A stretch of 64,000 nucleotides of DNA from Sulfuricella sp. T08 (GCF_000971475.1 NZ_DF967522.1:147403-211402); one strand, 5' to 3'; shown: positions 28,099 to 37,526, counted from the first letter of the stretch. The notes: a model not told the origin generated them from the letters alone. Numbers and translations: made by a program.

Positions 28099-29495
28099 GA
28101 AAAACGGCAATAAATTCGCTGATTGGTGGCTCTATCTACCGTTTGCAGGAGCGACTGCTGCGACGCCCGACGTTTACTTATTTGCGTGAACTGGAGCGCT
28201 CACAATGGCTATCGCGTCAAGAAATTGAGCAGCTTCAGTTGCAAAAACTCCAACATCTGCTGAGCGTAGCGGAACAGCATTGTCCTTGGCATGCGGAGCG
28301 CATTCAAGCAGCTGAACTCGACCTTTCGTGTCCATTAACGTTTGCGGATTACCAAAAGCTCCCCACCATGAACAAAGCAGATGCGGCTGCTAACCGGGAT
28401 CAGTTGGTTTGGCGTGGGGCACCGGGTGGTACGTTTCGCTACAACACTGGCGGCTCGAGTGGAAAGCCATTAATTTTTTATTATGGCCGGCAGCGTCAGG
28501 CTTCCGATGCGGCGGGGAGGATGCGCGCCCGCCGCTGGTGGGGCGTAGAGCCTGGCGAGCGCGAAGTGTATTTATGGGGCGCGCCAGTCGAGCTCAACAA
28601 AACGGATCGCATTAAAACGTTTCGCGACCGACTGGTAAATCAGTTGGTGCTGAATGCATTCAATATGTCACCGATGCAGATGGATGCTTACGCCCAGGCA
28701 ATTCAATCCTGGCAGCCTCGGTGTATTTACGGCTACGCCAGCTCGGTGGCCTTGCTTGCTGCACATTCAAAGGAACGTAATGTGCGCTTCAAGTTGCCCA
28801 GGCTGAGTGTGGTGTGCACCACGGGCGAGCCGCTTTTCCCCCACCAACGGTCACTTATTCAGGAAGTGTTTGGCGTGCCGGTGGCCAATGAATTTGGCAG
28901 CCGCGACATCGGCTTCACCGCCCACGAAACGCCGCACGGACAAATGCTGATGATCAGCGAAAGCATTCTATTAGAGGTTCTCGACGCCCAAAACCATCCG
29001 GTCAAGCCGGGAGAGGTGGGCGAGGCAGTCATGAGCGGGCTGTGTTCCGAAGCTCAGCCCTTTATTCGCTATCGCACCGGCGACATGGTGCGGATGAGCG
29101 AAGAGTCATGCCGCGATGGGCGTGGTCTGCATGTCATCGCCGAAGTGGCGGGCCGCAGCACCGATTTTCTGGTGAAAAGTGACGGCACCATTATGCACGC
29201 GCTGGCCGGCATTTATGTGCTGCGTGCCGTGGAAGGCGTGGCCGAATTCAAGCTGATTCAGCACAGGCTGCGCGATTTGGAAGTGTTAGTAGTCCGGAAC
29301 ATGAACTGGCATGAAGAGTCGTTACGCAAAATAGAAATGGGGCTGAAAGAACGAATGGGAGATGACGTGAATATCCGAATTCAACTCGTGGACGACATCG
29401 CACCGGAGGCGTCCGGCAAACATCGCTATGTCGTCAGCCATGTTCAACTTGCCGGTGGGTTGGGTATCGCCACATCGGCCGGCGCCGCAAGCTGA
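28095..29495 (+). CDS. Phenylacetate-CoA ligase-like adenylating enzyme (CapK family)
   Basis: This belongs to the ANL superfamily branch that includes phenylacetate-CoA ligase and CapK-like proteins of capsule loci, which activate a carboxylate as acyl-adenylate. The phosphate-binding loop is FRYNTGGSSGKPLIF (core at residues 117-125), the aromatic/AMP motif is VANEFGSRDIGF (about 265), and IRYRTGDMVRM (about 325) is the hinge-side Asp motif. A C-terminal lid with EASGKHRYV near 445 is present. Length 466 residues. It overlaps the following gene by one base. The acid activated is unknown; it may supply an acyl or aryl decoration for the polysaccharide. Confidence 0.85.
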   Translation: MRKTAINSLIGGSIYRLQERLLRRPTFTYLRELERSQWLSRQEIEQLQLQKLQHLLSVAEQHCPWHAERIQAAELDLSCPLTFADYQKLPTMNKADAAANRDQLVWRGAPGGTFRYNTGGSSGKPLIFYYGRQRQASDAAGRMRARRWWGVEPGEREVYLWGAPVELNKTDRIKTFRDRLVNQLVLNAFNMSPMQMDAYAQAIQSWQPRCIYGYASSVALLAAHSKERNVRFKLPRLSVVCTTGEPLFPHQRSLIQEVFGVPVANEFGSRDIGFTAHETPHGQMLMISESILLEVLDAQNHPVKPGEVGEAVMSGLCSEAQPFIRYRTGDMVRMSEESCRDGRGLHVIAEVAGRSTDFLVKSDGTIMHALAGIYVLRAVEGVAEFKLIQHRLRDLEVLVVRNMNWHEESLRKIEMGLKERMGDDVNIRIQLVDDIAPEASGKHRYVVSHVQLAGGLGIATSAGAAS

Positions 29496-30733
29496 TGGGA
29501 ACCGGTATGAATCTTACAACGCTGTTAAGCCTGCCGTTCCGCTATAAACCATGGCGGCCACGCCATCTTCGTCTCATCATGAATGATCTGGCGAGACCGG
29601 CTGCGGAAGAACAACAATCGCACCAGGCGCATCTTGCCGGGGCAATCGATTGGCTATGCCGCGCACAAGACGTGCGCGAGGGTCTGCCGGATGCAGGAGG
29701 CGTTGCTGCCGGTTGGAGTTTTGAGGATGGCTGGCTGCCGAGTTACCCTGAGACAACCGGATACATCATCGAGACTTTTTTGGCTGCGGCAAAAACTCTT
29801 GGCCGGCCGGAATTGGTGTCGCGAGCCCAGCGCATGATCGATTGGGAGCTTTCAATTCAGCAGCAAGATGGTGCTTTCCCTGGTCATTTCGGTGAGGCCG
29901 GCAGCCAACCCGTCATTTTCAATACCGGGCAAATCATGCACGGCATGCTCGCCGGTTACCTGCAGCTAGGCCGCAAGGAATGTTTGGAAGCGGCCGTCAA
30001 AGCGGGACGGTGGTTACTTCGGCAGCAGGATGTAGACGGTAGCTGGCGAAAATTCGAGCACAATGGCGTACCTCACGTATACAACACCCGGGGCACCTGG
30101 GCGCTGGTCGCCACCGGCCTCATCGCTAACGAACCGGAACTGACGCATGCCGCACGGCGTAACCTCGACTGGGCGCTTACCCAGCAGACCCAATCCGGCT
30201 GGTTTGCCACCAATGCCTTTACCCCCGACAAGGCACCCTTCACCCATACCATCGCCTATGCAATTCGGGGCTTTTTGGAAAGCGGTGTGCTGCTAGGGGA
30301 TGAACGTTACCTGTCGGCTGCGCTTGCCGCCGCACGGGGCATTGCCCGCACCCAGCGCAGCGACGGCTGGCTCTCGGGCACCTATGCTGACAACTGGGAG
30401 CCGCGCGCGACCTATTGTTGCCTTACCGGCGTGGCCCAGATGAGCCTCAACTGGATACGTCTGGCGCAAGATGGCGACGCGCCCGAACTGCGTGAGCATG
30501 CACAGCGCGCAATCGAATACGTAAAGCGCACCCAGCGGCTCGATGATGCGGACGATGCCGTGAAAGGTGGCATTGCCGGATCCTCACCCATTTGGGGAGA
30601 TTATTCCCGCTTCGAATATCCCAACTGGGCGGCGAAGTTTTTCGCCGATGCGCTGATGATGGACATAAAGGATGAGGCGATTCCGCCTGTTGCCACTCAA
30701 CTGGCCAAGCAGGGAGAGCAGAGCCATGGCTGA
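29495..30733 (+). CDS. Alpha/alpha-toroid protein (squalene-cyclase/prenyltransferase-repeat-like), function unknown
   Basis: No enzymatic name can be given. The protein is built of helical repeats with QW-like motifs, for example IQQQDGAFPGHF (about residue 124), LLRQQDVDGSWRKF (about 171) and QRSDGWLSGTYADNW (about 285). The YPETTGYIIETFLAA stretch (about 86) is typical of toroids that act on sugars, such as C5-epimerase-like and glycoside hydrolase-like proteins, so a polysaccharide-modifying or sugar-binding role is possible. No signal peptide is obvious, suggesting a cytosolic place. Start is ATG at 29495, overlapping the ligase stop, or ATG at 29507. Length 412 residues. Confidence 0.7.
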   Translation: MGTGMNLTTLLSLPFRYKPWRPRHLRLIMNDLARPAAEEQQSHQAHLAGAIDWLCRAQDVREGLPDAGGVAAGWSFEDGWLPSYPETTGYIIETFLAAAKTLGRPELVSRAQRMIDWELSIQQQDGAFPGHFGEAGSQPVIFNTGQIMHGMLAGYLQLGRKECLEAAVKAGRWLLRQQDVDGSWRKFEHNGVPHVYNTRGTWALVATGLIANEPELTHAARRNLDWALTQQTQSGWFATNAFTPDKAPFTHTIAYAIRGFLESGVLLGDERYLSAALAAARGIARTQRSDGWLSGTYADNWEPRATYCCLTGVAQMSLNWIRLAQDGDAPELREHAQRAIEYVKRTQRLDDADDAVKGGIAGSSPIWGDYSRFEYPNWAAKFFADALMMDIKDEAIPPVATQLAKQGEQSHG

Positions 30734-31547
30734 TTTATCCGTCATGGTGCTGTGCGGCCGCTCACCGCGGCATCTTTATGTGGCGAATCGGTTATGCGGC
30801 GCGGCGAATGTGGTTGCCATCGTTCAGGAGGCAGGCAGCCACTGGACGGCGAAAAAAGTCCTGAAGTTGCTGCGACCGGATAATCTGTGGCGAAAGGTGT
30901 GGCGCTGGTTGCGTGATCGCAGGCGCTATACCGGTGGAGGTGAGGGAAAATTCTTCTTCGGTGAAACAGCGCCTCGTCTGGAGCGAGCGGAATTGGTCAC
31001 CGAGGTACCACACATCAACCATCCCGACATCGTCGAGCTGGCGCGTCGCTTGCAGCCAGATGTGATTGCGGTATTTGGTACATCGCTGATCCGCGGCCCG
31101 CTGCTTGACATGGGACGAATCGGCATCATAAATTTGCACGGTGGTCTTTCCCCTGAATATCGCGGTGCAGATTGCACGTTCTGGGCCCTATACAACGGCG
31201 AGCCGGAGAAAGTTGGCTGCACGTTGCACTTCATCGACCCGGGCATCGACACCGGCAGGCTCATCGCCCATGTCTGTCCGGAAGTACATGCAGGCGATGG
31301 TGAGTTGAAGCTCTTCTGGCGCAGCGTTCGCGACAGCGCGGATATCTACGCCGAAGCGCTGGCCCGTTTAGCCCAGGGCGAGCCGCTGGGTGCGCCACAG
31401 CCAAGCAAGGGCACGCTCTATCAGGTCAAGGATCGCGGCTGGCATCATGAGCGGAACGTCACCGAGCAGTTACGCAAAGGACTCCTGCGGGACATCCACT
31501 TGCCGAAACGCGTAACGTGGTTCAAGGCAGGAACGGAAACAGCATGA
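30726..31547 (+). CDS. Formyltransferase-family protein (probable sugar N-formyl- or related transferase)
   Basis: The protein has the folate-dependent formyltransferase core of Fmt/ArnA/WlaRD-type enzymes: NLHGGLSPEYRGADCTFWAL with Asn136 and His138, and HFIDPGIDTGRLI with Asp175, the catalytic Asn-His-Asp triad. The N-terminal 80 residues are not the classical start of Fmt, and the C-terminus lacks the tRNA-binding domain, so a sugar-nucleotide substrate is more likely than Met-tRNA. I start at ATG 30726, overlapping the upstream stop by eight bases. Length 273 residues. It overlaps the ligase gene downstream by four bases. Confidence 0.82.
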   Translation: MADLSVMVLCGRSPRHLYVANRLCGAANVVAIVQEAGSHWTAKKVLKLLRPDNLWRKVWRWLRDRRRYTGGGEGKFFFGETAPRLERAELVTEVPHINHPDIVELARRLQPDVIAVFGTSLIRGPLLDMGRIGIINLHGGLSPEYRGADCTFWALYNGEPEKVGCTLHFIDPGIDTGRLIAHVCPEVHAGDGELKLFWRSVRDSADIYAEALARLAQGEPLGAPQPSKGTLYQVKDRGWHHERNVTEQLRKGLLRDIHLPKRVTWFKAGTETA

Positions 31548-32851
31548 GGGACATCTTTGTCACCACGGTAGTGTTTGGCGCCTTGCTGCTGGTATTCAAG
31601 CACCCTCACTATGGAATCTATCTGTGGTCCTGGCTTAGCTACATGAATCCCCACAAGCTGGCATGGGGGTTTGCAACCAGTATTCCATTCGCGCTCATTA
31701 CCGCAGTGGTCACCTTGGTGGCATACCTACTCTCAAAAGAACCCAAGCACTTGCCGTGGACTCCGGAAACCGCCATGTTGGTCATCTTTCTGGGCTGGAT
31801 GACGTTCACCACTTACTTCGCATTTTACCCGCAACTTGCGTGGGAGCAGTGGGACAAAGTCTTGAAGATACAGATCATGACGCTGCTGACCGCGATGCTT
31901 ATAACGGACCGTAAACGCCTGGATGGCTTAGTGTGGGTTATCGCGCTCTCCCTTGCTTTTTACGGCGTCAAGGGCGGAATTTTTACTATTTTGAAAGGCG
32001 GTGTGCACCACGTACAGGGCCCGGCAACTTCTTTCATTGGCGGCAACAACGAGTTAGGATTGGCAATAATCATGACAGTTCCATTGCTTCGCTACCTGCA
32101 CCTGCAGGCACAGAACAAGCTGATTCGTTTGGGGCTAGCGGCCAGCATGATATTGACCGGGCTGGCTGCAATCGGGACACAATCACGCGGCGCCTTGCTT
32201 GCTGCAGTTGCCATGGGCGGTCTGCTCTGGCTAAAAAGCCGCAACAAAGCGACCACAGCATTCTATATCATCGCGGCAGTTGGATTGATCGCGGCGATCA
32301 TGCCACAGGAATATTGGGACCGCATCAACACCATCAAAACCTACGAGCAGGACGCCTCGGCAATGGGCCGCATCAATGCCTGGCATACCGCCTTTAACCT
32401 GGCAAAGGATCGCATCACCGGAGGGGGATTCGAAACCTTCCAAGAGCCAACTTTCAGGATGTACGCCCCGGATCCAGAAAATGTGCACTCCGCACATAGT
32501 ATCTATTTTCAGGTAATGGGCGATCATGGCTTCATTGGCTTGGCCTTGTTCATACTCATTGGCCTGCTAGCATGGCGGACGGGGAGCAAGGTCATCAGGG
32601 AATGTCGAAACGATCCGGACCGAAAATGGGCGGTCGATTTGGCGTCCATGATTCAGGTGAGTATGGTTGGTTTTGCTACGGGCGGAGCATTTCTTGGTCT
32701 CGCGTATTTCGATTACTACTATCATTTGGTAATTATTCTGGTCTTGACATACCAGATTGCTGTCAAGAACACTTGGGGTACCCTGGAACAGGGTAAGCCT
32801 GCCGGCTTCGACGCAGTCCAGACTATCCCCCCAGAGGTATCTCACTCATAA
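31544..32851 (+). CDS. O-antigen ligase/polymerase, exosortase A-associated (TIGR03097-like)
   Basis: This is a polytopic inner-membrane protein with about ten helices, of the Wzy/WaaL superfamily, in the subgroup linked to exosortase A and called a putative O-glycosylation ligase. Opening DIFVTTVVFGALLLVFKHP and GIYLWSWLSYMNPHKLAWG are diagnostic. The periplasmic loop has QSRGALLA (about 215) and ENVHSAHSIYFQVMGDHG (about 307) with the conserved His. The ATG at 31544 overlaps the formyltransferase stop; an upstream start would be inside that gene. Length 435 residues. It may polymerise EPS or attach glycans to surface proteins; the sequence cannot decide. Confidence 0.9.
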   Translation: MRDIFVTTVVFGALLLVFKHPHYGIYLWSWLSYMNPHKLAWGFATSIPFALITAVVTLVAYLLSKEPKHLPWTPETAMLVIFLGWMTFTTYFAFYPQLAWEQWDKVLKIQIMTLLTAMLITDRKRLDGLVWVIALSLAFYGVKGGIFTILKGGVHHVQGPATSFIGGNNELGLAIIMTVPLLRYLHLQAQNKLIRLGLAASMILTGLAAIGTQSRGALLAAVAMGGLLWLKSRNKATTAFYIIAAVGLIAAIMPQEYWDRINTIKTYEQDASAMGRINAWHTAFNLAKDRITGGGFETFQEPTFRMYAPDPENVHSAHSIYFQVMGDHGFIGLALFILIGLLAWRTGSKVIRECRNDPDRKWAVDLASMIQVSMVGFATGGAFLGLAYFDYYYHLVIILVLTYQIAVKNTWGTLEQGKPAGFDAVQTIPPEVSHS

Positions 32852-32910
32852 GCGGCGCATCCGCCTGCCATAATGAATACGGAGGCTAGCGGTGTCAGCT
32901 AACTGAAACT

Positions 32911-33852
32911 GTGAAAAGGATACCGGATTTGAGAAATTTCTGGCTTAAAGTTGATAAAACCCTACGCCATCACGGCCAACAAGCGCTGCGCGGCCTGCGC
33001 GGCCTATGGTGGGATATTGCGCGCCCCGGAACGGACCGACCGATCTTCGTGATTGGCTGCAGTCGTGCCGGCACCACTGTGCTATACAAGACATTGGCTG
33101 CATCCCCTGAATTGGGTTCTCTGAATCGAGAGACCCATGATTTTTGGGTCTCCTTGCATCCGTTGGCGGAAAAAAATTGGGATACACACGCGCTTTCGGC
33201 CCAAGACGCGACACCCAAGGAGCGAGAAGCGGTAGCACGCTATTTTTACACCTGGAGCGGCAACCCGCGCTGGATCGACAAGAACAATCAAAATGGCTTG
33301 TGTGTGCCTTATTTACAGGCGCTTTTCCCTGAAGCTATTTTCGTCTATATCAAGCGCAGCCCGGAAGATAACATCAATTCGCTTATCGAAGGCTGGGGCA
33401 AGGAAGGCAAATTTTCCACCTGGTCGGACGATCTTCCTGAACAAGTTGAAATAGACGGCGGGCATTATACAAAGTGGTGTTTTTTTCTAAGCGACGGTTG
33501 GCGGCAATATCTCAAAGCACCGGTAGAAGAAGTGGCCGCGTTCCAGTATCGCGCCATGAATGAGGCCATCATGGTGGCAAAGGCGGCAGTTCCCTCAGAC
33601 AATTGGGTGGAAGTTTTTTATGAAGACCTGGTGCGTGACCCTGTTGCGGGATTCCGAGCCGTTTTCCATGCCTGCCAACTACAATTCGATGTGCAGATGG
33701 AAGACCTGTGCCGCAATGTACTGGAAACGCCCTACGATGCGTTTGGCGAAATACGGCTCAACAAGTGGAAGGGCAGCCGCAATCGAGAGAAAATCGAGCG
33801 CATGATGACCCAAGTGGAACCTATCGCCCGTGCCATGGGGTATGCGCCTTGA
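32911..33852 (+). CDS. Sulfotransferase family protein
   Basis: This likely transfers sulfate from PAPS to a sugar hydroxyl. The 5'-phosphosulfate-binding loop is PIFVIGCSRAGTTVLYK (residues 44-60), and the 3'-phosphate region is seen as IFVYIKRSPEDNINS near 142. WIDKNNQNGLCVPYL carries the Lys/Asn of the substrate side. The start is GTG at 32911 or TTG at 32929; both leave the PAPS loop intact. Length 313 residues. It is 59 bases after the ligase and overlaps the SGNH gene by four bases. No PAPS-forming genes lie in the window. Confidence 0.85.
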   Translation: MKRIPDLRNFWLKVDKTLRHHGQQALRGLRGLWWDIARPGTDRPIFVIGCSRAGTTVLYKTLAASPELGSLNRETHDFWVSLHPLAEKNWDTHALSAQDATPKEREAVARYFYTWSGNPRWIDKNNQNGLCVPYLQALFPEAIFVYIKRSPEDNINSLIEGWGKEGKFSTWSDDLPEQVEIDGGHYTKWCFFLSDGWRQYLKAPVEEVAAFQYRAMNEAIMVAKAAVPSDNWVEVFYEDLVRDPVAGFRAVFHACQLQFDVQMEDLCRNVLETPYDAFGEIRLNKWKGSRNREKIERMMTQVEPIARAMGYAP

Positions 33853-34871
33853 GTCGTTTCACCAGGGCATTTCGTTTGTTCGGCTGGGGCAGTGTGGTGG
33901 GTCTGTTGCTGCTGGCATTGGCGGAAACGTGGCTGCACACCGACGATTTTCTGTACCGCTACCGCTCGGTATTCGCCACAGGTCGAGCCATGGACAAGCT
34001 GCGTTATGTGGAGTCTCATCCTCCCGCGCTGCTGGTGTTGGGCAACAGCCGGGTTGATAACGGTTTTGACCCGCGCACCTTGCTGGAAGGCGGTGCGGCA
34101 GACATCATCGGCTTCAATATGGGTATGCCGGGTGCCAACGCAGGCATTCTTTATGGTTTGGTGAAACGTCTGGTAGATCAAGGCGGTCTGGGTGCCAAGG
34201 GTGTGCGCGCAGTAATCATCGGCCTGGATGAAAGCCTGCTGCAAGCCGAAGACAGCTTGGGCTATGGCGTATTTTACGGCGATCCTGCATGGCTCTGGCA
34301 GAATCGCGACTGGCGCGGAATGCTGGCGCACGGCATACGTCTGTGGGGGTTTTCCGCCAACCTGAAGCAATTGCGAGAACCGGGCAAGGCGCTGGGATTC
34401 ATCCAAGCCAGCTTTGCCAGCGTGGAGCCCATCGGCGGCGGCGCGGCAGAACACTTGGGTTATCGTGCCGGATTTGGTGGCTTACAGGATGCAAGACAGG
34501 TGCGCCGTCAGCAGGAGAGCTTCGACACGCCCCCGGATTCCGTTCAGGTCAAGGCGCTGTTCACCACGATAGCGCTGTTGCAGAAGCATGGAGTGCAAGT
34601 GGCCGTGGTGTATCCTCCATTGTTGAATCGTGAACTCTTGTACCTCACTCCACAGCTTCCGGTGGCACAACCCTACACCACCGTGGCCAGGTGCCTGACG
34701 GCCCTGGGTATTCCGCTGCTGGCGCTTGAGCCGGGTACGCAACGCGACCCGGTGATGTTCATCAATTCCGGCCACTTGAATGATCGCGGCGCACAACATT
34801 ACAGCCGCTTGCTGGCGAAGCAGTTGCGGGCAATCTGGCCGAGCCTGTACATCAACGAGGGGGGCGCATGA
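33849..34871 (+). CDS. SGNH-hydrolase-like protein (AlgX/DltD-type partner of an MBOAT acyltransferase)
   Basis: A single N-terminal membrane anchor (about residues 9-26) is followed by a periplasmic SGNH-like domain. The nucleophile motif is LLVLGNSRVDNGFDP (Ser67), GFNMGMPGAN (about 97) is the block with the oxyanion Gly/Asn, and NSGHLNDRGAQHYSRLLA near the C-terminus holds the Asp-His pair. Such proteins work with AlgI/DltB-type MBOAT proteins to acylate polysaccharides in the periplasm. The start is TTG at 33849, overlapping the previous stop; a longer frame would run through the sulfotransferase gene. Length 340 residues. The next gene is the MBOAT. Confidence 0.8.
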   Translation: MSRFTRAFRLFGWGSVVGLLLLALAETWLHTDDFLYRYRSVFATGRAMDKLRYVESHPPALLVLGNSRVDNGFDPRTLLEGGAADIIGFNMGMPGANAGILYGLVKRLVDQGGLGAKGVRAVIIGLDESLLQAEDSLGYGVFYGDPAWLWQNRDWRGMLAHGIRLWGFSANLKQLREPGKALGFIQASFASVEPIGGGAAEHLGYRAGFGGLQDARQVRRQQESFDTPPDSVQVKALFTTIALLQKHGVQVAVVYPPLLNRELLYLTPQLPVAQPYTTVARCLTALGIPLLALEPGTQRDPVMFINSGHLNDRGAQHYSRLLAKQLRAIWPSLYINEGGA

Positions 34872-36307
34872 TTTTCAGCAGCATGAGCTTCATGGTGTTC
34901 CTGATAGCGGTGTTATTCCTCTATTCCGCCACCGATAGCTACCGCCAGCGTGCCGCCATCATTCTGTTAGCGAGCCTGGTATTTTATGGGTCATGGAAGC
35001 CCTCCTACCTGCTTTTGCTGACAGCCTCGCTCACCCTCAACTATGGCTTCTACCGTATCCTCCAGCATACCCGCTCCCGCGCCTGGCTCAGCTTGGCTTT
35101 GGTGATCAATCTCGGCGTACTTGTTTTCTTCAAATACTTGGGGCTGTTTTTCCAGACCCTCATCACCCTGGGGGGTTATTTCCAATTCCCCGTACCCGTC
35201 GAAACACCCGGTTGGGCGCAATGGGCACTACCACTGGGAGTGAGCTTCTATACCTTCCACATGCTCTCGGTGATGATAGACGTGTACCGCGGCGATTGGA
35301 TACAACCCATCAGCTTCCGCGCCTGGAGCCTGTACGTCACCTTTTTCCCACACATGATTGCCGGCCCCATCCTGCGTGCCAGCGAACTGGTGGAGCAACT
35401 GGAAAAAATTGAACCGCTGAAGCTGGATGCGGTACGGTTGGGGGCGCTGATTTTTATTGGCGGACTCATCAAGAAGACGCTGCTTGCCGACAATCTGGCA
35501 GGCATGGTGGAGCCGCTATATGCCCACCCGGAGCAATTAAGCTTTTACACCGCCTGGCTCGCCACGCTGGCCTTCGCCTTGCAGATTTATTTCGATTTTT
35601 CCGGTTACAGCGAGATGGCCGTCGGCCTCGCCCGTATGTTTGGTGTAACCCTGCCGCGCAACTTTCTCTACCCTTACATCAGCCACAGCGTGCAAGAATT
35701 CTGGCAGCGCTGGCACATCACTCTGTCGCGCTGGCTCAGAGATTACCTCTATATCTCGCTGGGTGGTTCGCGTTGTTCCTTCTGGCGCAACATGGCCAAT
35801 CTCATGATTACCATGCTGCTGGGCGGCCTGTGGCACGGCGCAGGCTGGAACTTTGTATTCTGGGGTTTTCTGCATGGCAGTTATTTGGTCGGACATCGTT
35901 TGTTACTGCATGCTTACACTTGGGCAGGTGTTACAGCGGGTTCCGCTGCCGATCGCACCTTGTCCTGGCTTGGCTGGCCATTCACCTTCATCCTGGTGTG
36001 CTTTACTTGGGTATTTTTCCGCGCCAACACTTTTCCCGATGCCTGGCACATCAGCTCCACTATGCTGGGCTGGGCTCAGCCCAGCAGCGCAACTCATGCC
36101 ATCCGCCTCTCGGAACAGGCCATGATCGCTGCGGCGCTGTTGTTGGCATTGATTGAGCCCCACATCATGGCATGGCTGCAGCGACAGGGTCCGCTCAACT
36201 GGTGGCGGGTGTCGGCTCCCGTACGCGGGCTTGCATATGCGACGCTGGTGCTGACGCTGATAGCGTTCGGCGGAGATACACAGAAATTTATCTATTTCGA
36301 TTTTTAA
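34868..36307 (+). CDS. MBOAT-family membrane O-acyltransferase (AlgI-like)
   Basis: This polytopic inner-membrane protein passes acyl groups, commonly acetyl, across the membrane to a periplasmic partner. The active site is GLWHGAGWNFVFWG with His323, preceded by FWQRWHITLSRWLRDYLYI (about 280), both hallmarks of AlgI/PatA. YSEMAVGLARMFG and NFLYPYIS are further family features. About 11 membrane helices. Length 479 residues is normal. The four-base overlap with the SGNH gene supports a two-component acylation system acting on the EPS. Confidence 0.92.
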   Translation: MIFSSMSFMVFLIAVLFLYSATDSYRQRAAIILLASLVFYGSWKPSYLLLLTASLTLNYGFYRILQHTRSRAWLSLALVINLGVLVFFKYLGLFFQTLITLGGYFQFPVPVETPGWAQWALPLGVSFYTFHMLSVMIDVYRGDWIQPISFRAWSLYVTFFPHMIAGPILRASELVEQLEKIEPLKLDAVRLGALIFIGGLIKKTLLADNLAGMVEPLYAHPEQLSFYTAWLATLAFALQIYFDFSGYSEMAVGLARMFGVTLPRNFLYPYISHSVQEFWQRWHITLSRWLRDYLYISLGGSRCSFWRNMANLMITMLLGGLWHGAGWNFVFWGFLHGSYLVGHRLLLHAYTWAGVTAGSAADRTLSWLGWPFTFILVCFTWVFFRANTFPDAWHISSTMLGWAQPSSATHAIRLSEQAMIAAALLLALIEPHIMAWLQRQGPLNWWRVSAPVRGLAYATLVLTLIAFGGDTQKFIYFDF

Positions 36308-36308
36308 G

Positions 36309-37526
36309 ATGACGATGCAAACCTGGCTTGGTGGGATAAGCATAGCTTGGCTGCTAGCGCAAACTGTACTGTTATTTGCCTACCGCCACGCGCTGACCGT
36401 CCGTTGGCGTGAGCCAGCATTGCGTTTTCCGGTAGTGATTTTTGAAAGCGATGACTGGGGTGCCGGCCCGCTTGAGCAAGCAAAGGCTTTAGAAAACTTG
36501 CGCGAAATATTGGCGAAGTTTAAAGATAAGAAGGGACGCACACCCGTCGCTACACTCGGCGTTATTCTGGCCACTGCCGATACCCAGCGCATCAAAAATA
36601 CCGACGGCGTTGAGTATTTTTCTAAAAGCTTGTCCGAGCCTGTTTATACCCCGTTGCGTGACGTGATGGAGGAGGGAGTACGACAAGGCGTTTTTGCGCT
36701 GCATCTCCATGGCATGGAGCACTATTGGCCACAAACACTAATGCAAGTGGCGGCGAAAGACATGAACGTTCGCGACTGGCTGCAAAGTGATGGCATTCCC
36801 GGCACGGAATCGCTGCCCTCGCACCTCCAGGCACGCTGGACGGATGCGAGCGCGCTACCCTCGCGCGCACTGACTAATGAGGCAGTACGCGCGGTCATGA
36901 CCGAGGAAGCCAGCCTATTCGGCACGTGTTTCAAAATGCGGCCACGCGTGGCTGTGGCTACGACCTTCGTCTGGACTGAAGAAGTGGAATCGGCATGGGG
37001 CAAGGAAGGCATCGACGTCATCATTACTCCCGGCGCACGCTACACTTGCCGAGATGCAACAGGAAAGCCCGGGGGCGAGGACAAACGAATGATGAACGGC
37101 GAGTTAAATAAGCGCGGGCAAATTTATCTGGTACGCGACGTATACTTCGAGCCCATGCTGGGGCATAAGCCCGAACGGCTGGTGAACGATGCCAAGGAGC
37201 GTGTGCGTCTTGGGCGACCGTGTTTGGTGGAAATGCATCGTTCCAATTTTATTGGCGCGACAGAGAAGTGCGATACAAGTTTGCGCGTCTTGGAGGCTGC
37301 CTTGGAGCAGTTGCAACATACGTTTCCGGAAATACACTTCATGACCAGCCTGGAGCTGGCAGAAGCAATACGAACAAAAATGCCGGCATTGCTGGAATCA
37401 AAACCAATTCCGCAAATTCGAATCTGGCTACGGCGCATCAAACAAATACGCGGCTTTGCCAAGCTGTCCAAGATAAGTGGCCTCGCCGTGCCTTTGTGGA
37501 TAATTGGTAAGGCGGTAGGGGCATAA
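36309..37526 (+). CDS. NodB-like deacetylase-fold protein with N-terminal membrane helix
   Basis: One N-terminal helix (about residues 6-25) anchors a (beta/alpha) barrel that resembles polysaccharide deacetylases. PVVIFESDDWGAG (Asp48, Asp49) matches the first metal motif, and FALHLHGMEHYWPQ near 135 supplies the His pair. VDVIITPGARYTC-like strands follow (here IDVIITPGARYTC). The spacing and length (405 residues) differ from standard NodB, so it belongs to a divergent branch and activity is inferred. It lies one base after the MBOAT gene and directly before a GT2 gene (37527). Confidence 0.65.
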   Translation: MTMQTWLGGISIAWLLAQTVLLFAYRHALTVRWREPALRFPVVIFESDDWGAGPLEQAKALENLREILAKFKDKKGRTPVATLGVILATADTQRIKNTDGVEYFSKSLSEPVYTPLRDVMEEGVRQGVFALHLHGMEHYWPQTLMQVAAKDMNVRDWLQSDGIPGTESLPSHLQARWTDASALPSRALTNEAVRAVMTEEASLFGTCFKMRPRVAVATTFVWTEEVESAWGKEGIDVIITPGARYTCRDATGKPGGEDKRMMNGELNKRGQIYLVRDVYFEPMLGHKPERLVNDAKERVRLGRPCLVEMHRSNFIGATEKCDTSLRVLEAALEQLQHTFPEIHFMTSLELAEAIRTKMPALLESKPIPQIRIWLRRIKQIRGFAKLSKISGLAVPLWIIGKAVGA

